Origin: Rhodospirillaceae bacterium
Lineage (GTDB): Bacteria > Pseudomonadota > Alphaproteobacteria > GCA-2746255
Assembly: GCA_002746255.1 (NCBI GenBank)
Contig: NVWO01000008.1
Coordinates: 47,342-86,990 of the forward strand
DNA length: 39,649 bases
Direction: 5' to 3'
Shown here: positions 8,393-16,525 of the stretch, piece by piece
How positions within the stretch are numbered: position 1 is the first letter of the stretch
Layout of the letters: each line of letters starts with the position of its first letter
Position numbers and translations under genes: made by a program
The notes under the pieces: generated by a model
Databases searched by the model: none
Seen by the model: only the letters and a program-made list of their open reading frames with translations
Told to the model about the DNA's origin: nothing

Positions 8393-8421
8393 TAGCTAGG
8401 TTCCACGGCGCGAACTGTCAA
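8393..8421 (-). promoter_or_regulatory. Candidate sigma-70 type promoter of metX-metW
   Basis: Read on the minus strand, TTGACA (8421-8416) is followed after exactly 17 bases by TAGCTA (8398-8393). Transcription would start near 8386, giving a leader of about 50 nt before the metX ATG. The -35 is perfect and the -10 weak. Confidence 0.5.
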
Positions 8422-8489
8422 TGTTTTCTTTGATTTTCGAGGGCTCTCCGATTACTACTAACGCCTTGCTGGATATGGTTTAGAGCGGG

Positions 8490-9389
8490 ATGACGGACGG
8501 AAAATCTCTTGCAGAGCTGCGCCGTGATATCGATCGGATCGACGATAGCATTCAGGAGCTTCTATGGCAGCGCACAGATGTTGTTGAAGAGGTTCGGGCA
8601 TATAAGCACAAGCGGCGTGTTTATCGACGCGGCGGATTCTTTCGGCCCAGCCGCGAAATTGAAATCTTAAGGCGATTGCTTCGCCGTCATCAGGGCCTTT
8701 TTCCGGAAAAAGGGATTGTCCAGATTTGGCGGACGATTATCGCCTCGCATTTGGCCGCTCAGGAACATTTTACCCTTGCCGTTTATCGCCCGAAATCGAA
8801 AGACCCATGCTGGAATCTTGCGCGCGAACATTATGGATCCATCGTCCCGACGACCTATGCCGCTTCGATAACAACGGTGCTTAAGAAAGTCGCGGACCGA
8901 ACTGTGTCGGCGGGCGTGCTTCCAGTGCCGCGAAAAAAGGACGATGCGTGGTGGCGGCACCTTGTCGATCGATTTGATGATTTGCGGATTGTCGCAGGCC
9001 TTCCCTTCGTTGACTTTGAAAGGGACGCGGGCGACGTACAAGCCGTGATCGTTGCGCCGATGGCGCCAGAGCCAAGCAGCAAGGACTGCAGTTTTTTTGT
9101 CGTTGAATCGGAGAGAGCAATTGGTCCGGCACGTCTTGCGGAGGCGCTTGCTTGCGAGAAGATAGCGGGCCGTTCTTTCCATGGGTGGCGAAGCCCAACC
9201 GGGCGTCGTCGGAGCTTTGCCCTGGTTGAAGCGGAAGGCTTTTTCGATGGAGCGGACCCGGTGCTGGCGCGCATTCGCCAGCACCTTGGCGAGGCGGTCC
9301 TTGGGATTCGTGTTCTTGGAAGCTACGCCGTGCCCCTGTCTGGAATGAAACCCAAGAAAAGCAGGAAATCTTCCCGTGGCCGCACTTAA
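8490..9389 (+). CDS. Chorismate mutase (AroQ domain) with long C-terminal extension
   Basis: Converts chorismate to prephenate, entering phenylalanine and tyrosine synthesis. Residues about 5-95 form the helical type II chorismate mutase domain (LAELRRDIDRIDDSIQELL, then QRTDVVEEVRAYK and a late IWRTIIASHL helix). The remaining 200 residues, with stretches such as CSFFVVESERAIGP, resemble no catalytic domain I can name. They occupy the place where a prephenate dehydratase and ACT region would be, but no dehydratase TRF motif is visible. This length is, I believe, usual in Rhodospirillales. The stop overlaps the hisC start by 14 bp, so it leads a chorismate mutase-hisC-tyrA operon. Confidence 0.85.
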   Translation: MTDGKSLAELRRDIDRIDDSIQELLWQRTDVVEEVRAYKHKRRVYRRGGFFRPSREIEILRRLLRRHQGLFPEKGIVQIWRTIIASHLAAQEHFTLAVYRPKSKDPCWNLAREHYGSIVPTTYAASITTVLKKVADRTVSAGVLPVPRKKDDAWWRHLVDRFDDLRIVAGLPFVDFERDAGDVQAVIVAPMAPEPSSKDCSFFVVESERAIGPARLAEALACEKIAGRSFHGWRSPTGRRRSFALVEAEGFFDGADPVLARIRQHLGEAVLGIRVLGSYAVPLSGMKPKKSRKSSRGRT

Positions 9390-10464
9390 AGTCCGACCAG
9401 GCATTTTGCAGATCGCACCCTATGTCGGGGGGGCTTCGCATCTTCCCGGCATGACCGATGTGATGAAGCTTTCGTCAAACGAAAGTGCGCTGGGCCCAAG
9501 CCCAAAGGCAATTGAGGCATATTTGGCTGCGGCGACCGATCTGCATCGCTATCCGGATGGCCGCGCGTGCGCCTTGCGCGAAGCCATCGGCCAGCTGCAT
9601 AGCCTGAACCCGGATCGCATCGTTTGCGGCAATGGCTCGGATGATCTGCTGGCCTTGCTGGCCCGGGCTTACGCCGGGCCGGAGGACGAAATCCTCTACA
9701 GCGCACATGGCTTTCTACTGTTTCCAATTTTGGCCCATGGCGTCGGCGCTACCCCAATTGCGGTGCCGGAAAAAGACATGACGGTCGATGTGGACGGATT
9801 GCTCGCGCGGGTAACGCCTCGAACGCGGATTGTTTTTCTTGCCAATCCGAACAACCCGACGGGAAGTTATCTGAATGGGGGGGGGCTTCGCCGCTTGCGG
9901 AAAAAATTGCCATCGGATGTTCTCTTGGTGATTGATGCGGCCTATGCGGAATTTGTGACAGCGGCGGATTATACGCCGGGGGTTGATTTGGTGGATGCCG
10001 GGGAAAATGTCGTTATGACCCGGACGTTCTCGAAAATTTTTGCCTTAAGTGCCCTTCGGCTTGGTTGGGCCTATTGTCCGGGGCCGGTTGCAGATGTACT
10101 GAATCGACTGCGCGCGCCTTTCAATGTTGTTGGCCCGGCGCAGGCGGCGGGGATCGCGGCCTTGAAAGATGTTGCGTTTTTTGACCAGGCGAAGGCGCAT
10201 AATACGAAATGGCGGGCGTGGCTTGCCGAGGCCTTGGGAAAGAGTGGACTTCACGTTTATCCGAGTGTTGCGAATTTTCTTCTTGTGCGCTTTCCTGACG
10301 ATCCGTCACGGAATGCCGAAGCTGCAAACCGGGCCTTGAACGAACGGGGCATTCTTCCCCGAAAGCTTGCGAGTTACGGCTTGCCGGATTGTTTGCGAAT
10401 TACGATCGGCAAGGAAAAGGAAATGCGCGCGGTGGCGGCGACACTTGCCGATTTTATGAAATAA
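9376..10464 (+). CDS. hisC: Histidinol-phosphate / aromatic aminotransferase HisC
   Basis: PLP-dependent class I/II aminotransferase. The 362 residues show KLSSNESALGPSP (31-43), the PLP-phosphate region GNGSDDLL, NPNNPTG (157-163), the D187-Y190 pair (DAAYAEF), PLP lysine K220 in TRTFSKIFALSALRLGWAY, and a late RITIGKEKEM. The start is GTG 9376 with AGGA upstream, overlapping the previous gene. Because it lies between chorismate mutase and prephenate dehydrogenase rather than in a his operon, it probably transaminates aromatic keto acids, possibly with histidinol-phosphate as well. That specificity is inference from context. Confidence 0.92.
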   Translation: MAALKVRPGILQIAPYVGGASHLPGMTDVMKLSSNESALGPSPKAIEAYLAAATDLHRYPDGRACALREAIGQLHSLNPDRIVCGNGSDDLLALLARAYAGPEDEILYSAHGFLLFPILAHGVGATPIAVPEKDMTVDVDGLLARVTPRTRIVFLANPNNPTGSYLNGGGLRRLRKKLPSDVLLVIDAAYAEFVTAADYTPGVDLVDAGENVVMTRTFSKIFALSALRLGWAYCPGPVADVLNRLRAPFNVVGPAQAAGIAALKDVAFFDQAKAHNTKWRAWLAEALGKSGLHVYPSVANFLLVRFPDDPSRNAEAANRALNERGILPRKLASYGLPDCLRITIGKEKEMRAVAATLADFMK

Positions 10465-10470
10465 GACGTT

Positions 10471-11394
10471 ATGGATCACGCCTCTAGGGACCCCGCAATG
10501 GCATCACCAGCATCTCCCCCTTTGTTTGAAACGGTTGCGTTGATCGGCCTGGGGCTCATTGGGTCTTCTCTTGCGCGTGTCATGAAACGCGAAGGCCTTG
10601 CCGGAAAAATTATTGGCTGCGCGCGCAGTGAGGAAAACCGCGCCCTTGCGCGCAAGCTCGGCTTCGTCGATCGCGTAGAGGCGGATGCGGCGAAGGCCGT
10701 GGAGGGGGCGGATCTTGTCGTCCTTTGTACGCCGATTGGTGCCTATAAGGCGGTTGTTGAAACCATCGCGCCGCATCTGAAAAAAGGTGCGATCTTAAGC
10801 GACGTGGGCTCGGTCAAAGAGGCCGTGTTGCGCGATTTAAGTGCGCTTGTTCCAGACGGCATTCATTTCGTTCCGGCGCATCCGGTCGCCGGGACCGAAC
10901 ATTCTGGCCCAGAGGCTGGGTTTGACACGTTGTTCGAGGGGCGTTGGTGCATTTTGACTCCGGCGGAGGGGACGGCGTCCGAGGCCATTGCGCGTGTCAC
11001 CGAACTCTGGCGGCGTGCGGGCAGCCAGGTTGAAATTATGGATGCCGCCCATCATGACAAGGTGATGGCAATTACATCCCATCTGCCGCATCTAATCGCG
11101 TACACCATCGTTGGGACGGCAACGGATCTGGAAGGCAGCGAGCGCGCCGAAGTTGTCAAGTTTTCCGCATCAGGCTTTCGCGACTTCACCCGTATTGCGG
11201 CTTCCGATCCGGTGATGTGGCGGGATATTTTTCTGAACAATCAGGATGCGGTGCTTGAGATGTTGGGCCGTTTCACGGAAGATCTTGCCGCCCTGCAGCG
11301 CGCCATTCGCTGGGGGGATGGGAAGGCGCTTGAAGAGCTGTTTACGCGCGCGCAGGCAATCCGCCGCAGTGTTGTCGACGCAAAACAGGCATAA
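10471..11394 (+). CDS. Prephenate/arogenate dehydrogenase
   Basis: NAD(P)-dependent oxidative step of tyrosine synthesis. The 307 residues carry the nucleotide-binding GLGLIG (26-31), VVLCTPIGAY, SDVGSVKEAV and the catalytic-His motif HPVAGTEHSG (137-146). C-terminal helices include DKVMAITSHLPHLIAY and ASGFRDFTRIAASDPVMW. ATG 10471 is 6 bp after the hisC stop; ATG 10498 is an alternative. There is no ACT domain. It is third in the aromatic operon. Prephenate versus arogenate preference cannot be read from sequence. Confidence 0.93.
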   Translation: MDHASRDPAMASPASPPLFETVALIGLGLIGSSLARVMKREGLAGKIIGCARSEENRALARKLGFVDRVEADAAKAVEGADLVVLCTPIGAYKAVVETIAPHLKKGAILSDVGSVKEAVLRDLSALVPDGIHFVPAHPVAGTEHSGPEAGFDTLFEGRWCILTPAEGTASEAIARVTELWRRAGSQVEIMDAAHHDKVMAITSHLPHLIAYTIVGTATDLEGSERAEVVKFSASGFRDFTRIAASDPVMWRDIFLNNQDAVLEMLGRFTEDLAALQRAIRWGDGKALEELFTRAQAIRRSVVDAKQA

Positions 11395-11430
11395 CCGAAC
11401 CAGGCTCGCATTTGTTTATAGGGATGGCGT

Positions 11431-11968
11431 ATGTCAACCGACGGCGAAACGGTCTGGGTTTTTGCCTATGGCGCGTTGATGTGGAAGCCGGAATTCGAAT
11501 ATCTTGAAATCCGGTCGGCGTTGCTGCGCGGCTATCACCGGGCGTTCTGTATTTTTTCCCATGTTTACCGGGGCTCGGTGGAAAAGCCGGGTCTGGTCCT
11601 TGGTCTTTCCCGCGGCGGTGCTTGTCGGGGGCGAGCCTTTCGTATCTTGCGCGCATGAGGCGTCAGTGCTTGCCAATTTGGACGCGCGCGAACAGGTGAC
11701 AGGTGTTTATCTGCGCCGCCAGCTTCCCATTGATTTGGGCCGAACCCTGGGCCGGACCCATGCCCATGCCTATGTGGCGGACCCGGCCCATGTTCAATAT
11801 GCGGGGAAGATGGCGTCGGCGCTGGCGGCACGCATCATTGCAGCAGGCAGCGGTTCCATGGGGACCAATCGCGACTATTTTGAAAGCACGGAAGCCCATC
11901 TCGAAGCGCTCGGCATTCGCGATACGGGCCTGCAACAGATTCGAAGATTCCTGCCGTCGGCTTCATGA
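11431..11968 (+). pseudogene. chaC: Frameshifted ChaC-type gamma-glutamylcyclotransferase
   Basis: ChaC enzymes cleave glutathione to 5-oxoproline and Cys-Gly. The first part (11431-11658) reads VFAYGALMWKPEFEYLEIRS, then LLRGYHRAFCIFSHVYRG, PGLVLGLSRGGACRGRAF, and stops at TGA 11656-11658. The rest of the same fold continues in the next frame, from about 11651: HEASVLANLDAREQVTGVYL (with the catalytic-type Glu), AYVADPAHVQYAG and SMGTNRDYFESTEAHLEALG, ending at 11968. Skipping one base near 11650 joins the two into a normal protein of about 178 residues. It is therefore a recent +1 frameshift, a sequencing or assembly error, or programmed frameshifting. The slippery-looking stretch TTGCGCGCATGA is not a known recoding signal. 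It lies downstream of the aromatic operon. Confidence 0.82.
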
Positions 11969-11969
11969 A

Positions 11970-11995
11970 GCCTGTCGCGCAACGCCTGTCGCGCA
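11970..11995 (+). repeat. 12-bp direct repeat between chaC and nrdJ
   Basis: GCCTGTCGCGCA occurs at 11970-11981 and again at 11984-11995. It lies between two convergent genes. No terminator with a T tract is seen here. Confidence 0.7.
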
Positions 11996-12034
11996 CCGTG
12001 AAAAATGTAGATATAGCCGGAAGGGTCCGTGGCC

Positions 12035-14353
12035 TTACGCGCAGCGCGAATAATCGCAAGATGTGCAAAGATCGCAGCCTTCCTGGTGGATAACGCTTGC
12101 CGCGCCGCATTTCGGGCATTGGGAAAGGCCCCGGGCGGGCGGGCTGGAAATTTTGTCTTCCGCCGGTGTTGGTGCCTTTCTTCCGGCTTTTGGTTCCGCC
12201 AGAAAACCAATTTCGATCATGTGGCGTTCAATCACTTCGCCAATGGCGGCAAGCAGGGAGGGCACGTAACGTCCACCCATCCACTGGCCGCCGCGCGGGT
12301 CGAAGACGGCTTTTAATTCTTCAACGACAAAGGATACGTCCCCACCACGGCGAAAAACGGCGCTGATCATACGGGTAAGGGCGACCGTCCAGGCGTAGTG
12401 TTCCATGTTCTTCGAGTTGATAAAAATCTCAAACGGTCGGCAGCGGCCATCTCTGAGCACGTCGTTGATGGTGATGTACATGGCGTGATCGCTGTCCGGC
12501 CATTTGAGCTTGTAGGTGCGGCCCGGCAGTTCGCCCGGCCGGTCAAGGGGCTGGGTCATGTAGACGACCCCGCTGCCCTCCAGCGCATCTTCCGGTCGCG
12601 GCCCGGCGTCACGGGAATCAAGGGGTAGTTCTTCCTGCGCCGTTTCCGTTTCCGGGGTGTCATTGGCGACCAGCACCGCACCCGTAATCGCGTTGGGACG
12701 GTACGTTGTGCAGCTTTTACAGCCCATTTCATAAGCGTCGAGATAGACGCTCTTGAAGGCTTCGAAGGAAAGGCTTTCCGGGCAGTTGATCGTTTTTGAG
12801 ATCGAACTGTCCACATAGGCCTGAACGGCAACCTGCATGTCCAGATGTTCACGCGTTGTCAGGTGCTGCGTGTTGACGAAATAGTCCGGAAGGGGGGCGT
12901 TTTTGCCTCTGAGACGGCGATAGAGACGGTAGGCGTAATCGCTTACATCTTCTTCGCGTCGGGTGCCGTCCGGCATCTGGATGGTGCGTTTGTAGGTGTA
13001 ACTGAATACCGGTTCCAGGCCGGAAGAGACGTTGTCCGCAAACAATGAGATTGTGCCTGTCGGCGCAATGGAGGTCAGCAGCGCGTTGCGCATGCCTTTC
13101 TTGCGGATGGCGTCGCGGACGTCGGCGTCCAGTTCACCGATGGTCTGGCCTGCGAGATAGCTTTCGGCGTCGTAAAGGGGAAAACAGCCTTTTTCTTCGG
13201 CAAGCGCCGCCGAGGTAAGATAGGCGGCGCGCTGGATATTGTGCATCCATTCCTTCGTCAGCTTGATTGCGCGTTTGCCGCCATACCTAGCCTCACAAAG
13301 AATAAGCGCATCCCCAAGGCCGGTCACCCCAAGGCCGATCCGCCGCTTCGCTTGCGCTTCCTCGCGCTGTTGCGGCAGGGGGAATTTTGAAATGTCGATG
13401 ACGTTGTCGAGCATGCGAATGGCCGTGGCGACAAGTTTGGAAAGGTTGTCCGGGTCGATCCGCGCGTGTTCTGAAAACGGGTTTTGAACCAGACGCGCCA
13501 GATTAATGGAGCCAAGCAGGCAGGCACCGTAGGGCGGCAAAGGTTGTTCGCCGCAAGGGTTTGTCGAACGGATGTCTTCGCAGAAATAGAGATTGTTGCG
13601 CTGGTTGATCCGGTCGATGAAGATGACGCCGGGTTCTGCATAGGCATAAGTCGCCCGCATGATTTTGTCCCACAATGCGCGCGCCGGCAGGCTGTTGTAA
13701 CAAACCCCGTTGAAGACAAGCTCCCACGACGCATCTTCCTTCAGCGCCTTCATAAACGCATCCGTCACCAGGACGGAAAGGTTGAACATGCGCAGGCGTC
13801 CTGCCTCCTGCTTCGCTTCGATGAAGGCTTCGATATCGGGATGGTCGCAGCGCATCGTGGCCATCATGGCACCGCGCCGCGAGCCGGCGCTCATGATCGT
13901 TCGGCACATGGCATCCCAGACGTCCATGAAGGAAAGCGGGCCGGAGGCATCCGCGCCGACGCCATGAACCGGGGCCCCCTTCGGACGGATTGTTGAAAAG
14001 TCATAGCCGATACCGCCGCCCTGCTGCATCGTTAGCGCCGCTTCCTTCAGATTTTCGAAGATGCCACCCATGTCATCGGGAATCGTTCCCATGACGAAGC
14101 AGTTGAAAAGCGTCACGTCGCGCCCGGTCCCGGCACCGGCGAGGATGCGACCGGCCGGCAAAAAACGGCAATCTGCCATGGCGTCATAGAAGCGGTCCGC
14201 CCAGTGCGACGCATCTTTTTCCGGCTGGGCAAGGGCGTTCGCAACCCGCCGCCAGCTATCCTCGATGGTCTTGTCCACAGGCTCGCCGGTCCTGGCCTTC
14301 AGGCGATATTTCATGTCCCAGATTTGTTGGGAGATCGGAGCAATAGAGACCAT
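12035..14353 (-). CDS. nrdJ: Vitamin B12-dependent ribonucleoside-diphosphate reductase (class II)
   Basis: Makes deoxyribonucleotides with adenosylcobalamin, independent of oxygen. The 772-residue product shows the N-terminal FLPAGRILAGAG and FNCFVMG, GGIGYDFSTIRP, SAGSRRGAMMA, the active-site region NPCGEQPLPPYGACLLGSIN, APTGTISL, and INCPESLSFE. The last 30 residues form a Cys-rich tail (CPKCGAASV, CDLCTSC) typical of NrdJ, used in redox turnover or zinc binding. ATG 14353 (MVSIAPISQQ) was preferred over a 24-codon upstream extension. It follows plsC on the same strand after 263 bp that contain their own promoter-like sequence and two DnaA boxes. I see no cobalamin riboswitch in that leader. 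Confidence 0.95.
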   Translation of the reverse strand: MVSIAPISQQIWDMKYRLKARTGEPVDKTIEDSWRRVANALAQPEKDASHWADRFYDAMADCRFLPAGRILAGAGTGRDVTLFNCFVMGTIPDDMGGIFENLKEAALTMQQGGGIGYDFSTIRPKGAPVHGVGADASGPLSFMDVWDAMCRTIMSAGSRRGAMMATMRCDHPDIEAFIEAKQEAGRLRMFNLSVLVTDAFMKALKEDASWELVFNGVCYNSLPARALWDKIMRATYAYAEPGVIFIDRINQRNNLYFCEDIRSTNPCGEQPLPPYGACLLGSINLARLVQNPFSEHARIDPDNLSKLVATAIRMLDNVIDISKFPLPQQREEAQAKRRIGLGVTGLGDALILCEARYGGKRAIKLTKEWMHNIQRAAYLTSAALAEEKGCFPLYDAESYLAGQTIGELDADVRDAIRKKGMRNALLTSIAPTGTISLFADNVSSGLEPVFSYTYKRTIQMPDGTRREEDVSDYAYRLYRRLRGKNAPLPDYFVNTQHLTTREHLDMQVAVQAYVDSSISKTINCPESLSFEAFKSVYLDAYEMGCKSCTTYRPNAITGAVLVANDTPETETAQEELPLDSRDAGPRPEDALEGSGVVYMTQPLDRPGELPGRTYKLKWPDSDHAMYITINDVLRDGRCRPFEIFINSKNMEHYAWTVALTRMISAVFRRGGDVSFVVEELKAVFDPRGGQWMGGRYVPSLLAAIGEVIERHMIEIGFLAEPKAGRKAPTPAEDKISSPPARGLSQCPKCGAASVIHQEGCDLCTSCDYSRCA

Positions 14354-14450
14354 GACGGCGCTTTCGCCTCGTGAATGGGTGGGCGTTGCAACTCCCCAGA
14401 ATAATTGGGAAGTCCTTCTAAACACTAGGGATTTTTAGATTTGACCCTTG

Positions 14451-14479
14451 ACTCTAAGGAGGTGGCTTGGCGTCGTCAA
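14451..14479 (-). promoter_or_regulatory. Candidate promoter of nrdJ
   Basis: On the minus strand TTGACG (14479-14474) and TAGAGT (14456-14451) are separated by 17 bases, in the gap between plsC and nrdJ. The resulting leader would be about 90 nt. Motif match only. Confidence 0.45.
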
Positions 14480-14568
14480 GGGAATGTTCCTGTTATGTTT
14501 CCACACGAGAGGCAGCCGGGAAGTCCATGTTTCCTAGTCATATTTTCAGGTTACCCCGGCTTTTCAAG

Positions 14569-14589
14569 TTATCCACAGCTTCATCCACA
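14569..14589 (+). promoter_or_regulatory. Pair of DnaA-box sequences upstream of nrdJ
   Basis: TTATCCACA (14569-14577) is an exact match to the consensus DnaA box TTATNCACA. TCATCCACA (14581-14589) matches with one change, in the same orientation and 12 bp further on. They lie about 90-115 bp upstream of the candidate nrdJ -35 box. DnaA control of ribonucleotide reductase genes is known from E. coli nrdAB, so a regulatory role is plausible. Two boxes are too few to suggest an origin. Confidence 0.5.
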
Positions 14590-14616
14590 CCATGGCGCTG
14601 TAAAATTTGGCCGGCG

Positions 14617-15339
14617 TTACGCTGCCCCTTCTGCTTCCGCGACAAGCCTATCGGTAGCGCCTTCAATCCGTTGCTCAACTTCTTCCAGAAAGGCGGATTT
14701 CCCGAGTCCTTCAGGAATGGGGGGCAGGAATTCCAGGACAATTTTTCCAGGGCGTTTCAGAAAACTTCGACGGCTCCAATAGAGGCCGGAATTCAATGCC
14801 ACCGGCACGACCGGCAGGTGAAGATGCGTGTAAAGCGCCACAATGCCCGCGTGATAGGGGCTGTGGCTTCCCGGTGCCACCCGCGTTCCTTCTGGGAAAA
14901 TGACGATGGGGCGGCCTTCCTCGGCGGCCTTTCCGGCGCTTCGCAGCATCCGCCGAAGCGCTGCGACGCCACGCGTTCGGTCGATTGGCACGAGGCCAGC
15001 TTTGCGGACGTAAAGGCCGAAAACCGGTATGAGGAGAATTTCGCGTTTCAGAACGAAACTTGGATCGCGGAGGAGAAAAACATACGCCATCGTTTCCCAC
15101 GCGGATTGGTGTTTCGAGGCGACAAGAAAGGCACCTTCCGGCAAATATTCCCGCCCGCGAATTTCAGCCGTAATGCCGACGACATGCGACAGCAGCCACG
15201 CCATGCCTCCGGTCCAAAATCGCTGCAGGCAAATCAGATAGCGCCGTGGAAGCAGCAGAATGGGCAGACAGGCAAATGCAAGGAACGTCGTCCCGCCAAA
15301 GAACAGCAGGTTAAAAAGGGCGGATCGCAGAAAGATCAT
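14617..15339 (-). CDS. plsC: 1-acyl-sn-glycerol-3-phosphate acyltransferase
   Basis: Acylates lysophosphatidic acid to phosphatidic acid at the inner membrane. The 240-residue product has an N-terminal hydrophobic segment (about 8-30), the acyltransferase motif KHQSAWE (His77, Glu82; HX4E where the general family has HX4D), a PIDR block near 118-121, and FPEGTR (148-153). The Glu variant also occurs, to my recollection, in other alphaproteobacterial PlsC proteins and is probably functional. Its ATG overlaps the stop of the preceding ydcF-like gene by 4 bp (ATGA), so it is translationally coupled in the ftsE-ftsX-HAD-ydcF-plsC run. Confidence 0.9.
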   Translation of the reverse strand: MIFLRSALFNLLFFGGTTFLAFACLPILLLPRRYLICLQRFWTGGMAWLLSHVVGITAEIRGREYLPEGAFLVASKHQSAWETMAYVFLLRDPSFVLKREILLIPVFGLYVRKAGLVPIDRTRGVAALRRMLRSAGKAAEEGRPIVIFPEGTRVAPGSHSPYHAGIVALYTHLHLPVVPVALNSGLYWSRRSFLKRPGKIVLEFLPPIPEGLGKSAFLEEVEQRIEGATDRLVAEAEGAA

Positions 15340-15977
15340 GATGGCAAGAAGTCATACATGATTTTGGACGCGAAAAAGCGCAAATGCGCCAAAAGAAATT
15401 TATGATATTCGAGCAGCGCTAGTTTTGCAGATCCCGGCCACCGCCACCATTGGTTGCGATGGAAGTTTTTCGGAAAAACGGGGTGAGGAATAATTTTTAG
15501 ATTCGGTAGCACTTGGCGGAATTCCAATAGGCTGCGTGGCATGTGATAGTTTGCCGTCACCAGACGCAGGGATTGCAATTTCTCCTTCGTTGCCCAGCTT
15601 GCTGTTTCGCGGGCATTGCCGATGGTGTCGCGTGCTTCGTAGCCGAGTTTGATGCAGCAATCGGCATTCTCCGATGCCAGATTTTCTTCTGGAAGGATAT
15701 CGCGTGCCTGTACACGCGCATTCACGCCGGAAATAAAAAGTTTCCCCCCCATTGCGGACCGATAGAGGCGAACGCCAACCTCCAGGCGATTGCTGCCGCC
15801 TGTGAGAACGACAATGGCGTCGGTGCGCGTTTCCGCGTCCACGACGCGTTCCGGTATCTGCTCGACAAAACGGATAAAGCCGTAAGCCCAGGCCAACCCG
15901 ATGCCGGCAAGAAAAAGGATGGCAAAAAACCATGGCCTCCGCGAGGGGCGTTTGCGAAAAATAGGCGCCCGCCTCAT
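15336..15977 (-). CDS. YdcF/ElyC-type DUF218 membrane protein
   Basis: DUF218 proteins act at the envelope; E. coli ElyC affects peptidoglycan and lipid-carrier metabolism, but the chemistry is unsettled. The 213 residues begin with a basic stretch and one transmembrane segment (about 16-36, WFFAILFLAGIGLAWAYGF). The periplasmic domain follows with TDAIVVLTGGSNRLEVGVRL, KLFISGVN, GYEARDTIGNARETASWA and LRLVTANYHMPRSLLEFR, all family hallmarks. It is joined to both neighbours by ATGA overlaps. Location between FtsEX and PlsC fits an envelope role (inference). Confidence 0.86.
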   Translation of the reverse strand: MRRAPIFRKRPSRRPWFFAILFLAGIGLAWAYGFIRFVEQIPERVVDAETRTDAIVVLTGGSNRLEVGVRLYRSAMGGKLFISGVNARVQARDILPEENLASENADCCIKLGYEARDTIGNARETASWATKEKLQSLRLVTANYHMPRSLLEFRQVLPNLKIIPHPVFPKNFHRNQWWRWPGSAKLALLEYHKFLLAHLRFFASKIMYDFLPS

Positions 15978-16522
15978 CTTCCATTCTCCAATAGGACATC
16001 CACCGCCTCGGAAAGGTTCTCATAGATTGCGACGGGAAGCACATGTTTTGGCAGCTTTGCCGCCTGGGTTGCGGCCCCCATGCCGGTGCGAACCAGAATT
16101 CGGGGGCAATGCACCGCCGCCGCTGCTTCCAGATCGCGAAGCGCATCGCCAATTATTGGCGTTGTCTTCGGGTCCGCCGAAAACCGCCGCAGCGCGTCGG
16201 TAAGCATGCCAGGGTTTGGCTTTCGGCGTGGCCCCGGCGCGTCGGGGGGGTCCGTGCAGTAGAAAATGGCATCCAGCGAGGCGCTATCCTTATGCAGTTC
16301 GTTGCGCAAATGGTTGTGGATATGATGAAGCATGGCCGTGTCGATAATCTTGCGGCCGACGACCGCCTGGTTTGTTACCAGCGCCACCCGGATATTGGCC
16401 TGATTGAGGCGCGCAATGGCCTTTCCGGCTCCGGGCAGCATGACAAGCTCGCCCGGATGCTTGACGTAATCCGTCCGGTTTTCATTCAACACGCCGTCGC
16501 GGTCGAGAAGAACAAGCTGCAT
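15974..16522 (-). CDS. HAD-IIIA phosphatase, GmhB-like but lacking the zinc-site cysteines
   Basis: The 182-residue HAD hydrolase shows motif I DRDGVLN (7-13, nucleophile Asp7 and acid Asp9), motif II TNQ, the motif III lysine in RRKPNPGML and motif IV GDALRDLEAA. It resembles D-glycero-D-manno-heptose-1,7-bisphosphate 7-phosphatase, which makes the LPS heptose precursor. Classical GmhB has a C-x-H...C-x-C zinc loop before the motif III lysine; here that region reads YCTDPPDAPGPRRKP with a single Cys. The substrate may therefore differ (histidinol-phosphate and other sugar phosphates are alternatives). It lies 3 bp after ftsX and overlaps the ydcF-like gene by 4 bp. Confidence 0.8.
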   Translation of the reverse strand: MQLVLLDRDGVLNENRTDYVKHPGELVMLPGAGKAIARLNQANIRVALVTNQAVVGRKIIDTAMLHHIHNHLRNELHKDSASLDAIFYCTDPPDAPGPRRKPNPGMLTDALRRFSADPKTTPIIGDALRDLEAAAAVHCPRILVRTGMGAATQAAKLPKHVLPVAIYENLSEAVDVLLENGR

Positions 16523-16525
16523 GGC

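Noticed and set aside
8338-8421. TTG start extending metX by 28 residues
   Set aside because: The TTG is part of a TTGACA -35 box with a -10 at 17-bp spacing, and the extension is not family-like.
8338-8489. SAM-II riboswitch before metX
   Set aside because: SAM-II elements are known before alphaproteobacterial met genes, but the expected conserved stretches (such as GCTAAAAAGG) are not present here.
14354-14616. Cobalamin riboswitch before nrdJ
   Set aside because: No B12-box-like conserved sequence seen in the 263-bp gap.
14467-15405. 312-codon plus-strand open frame opposite plsC
   Set aside because: plsC on the minus strand has clear motifs and a coupled start; the opposite frame has no recognisable features.
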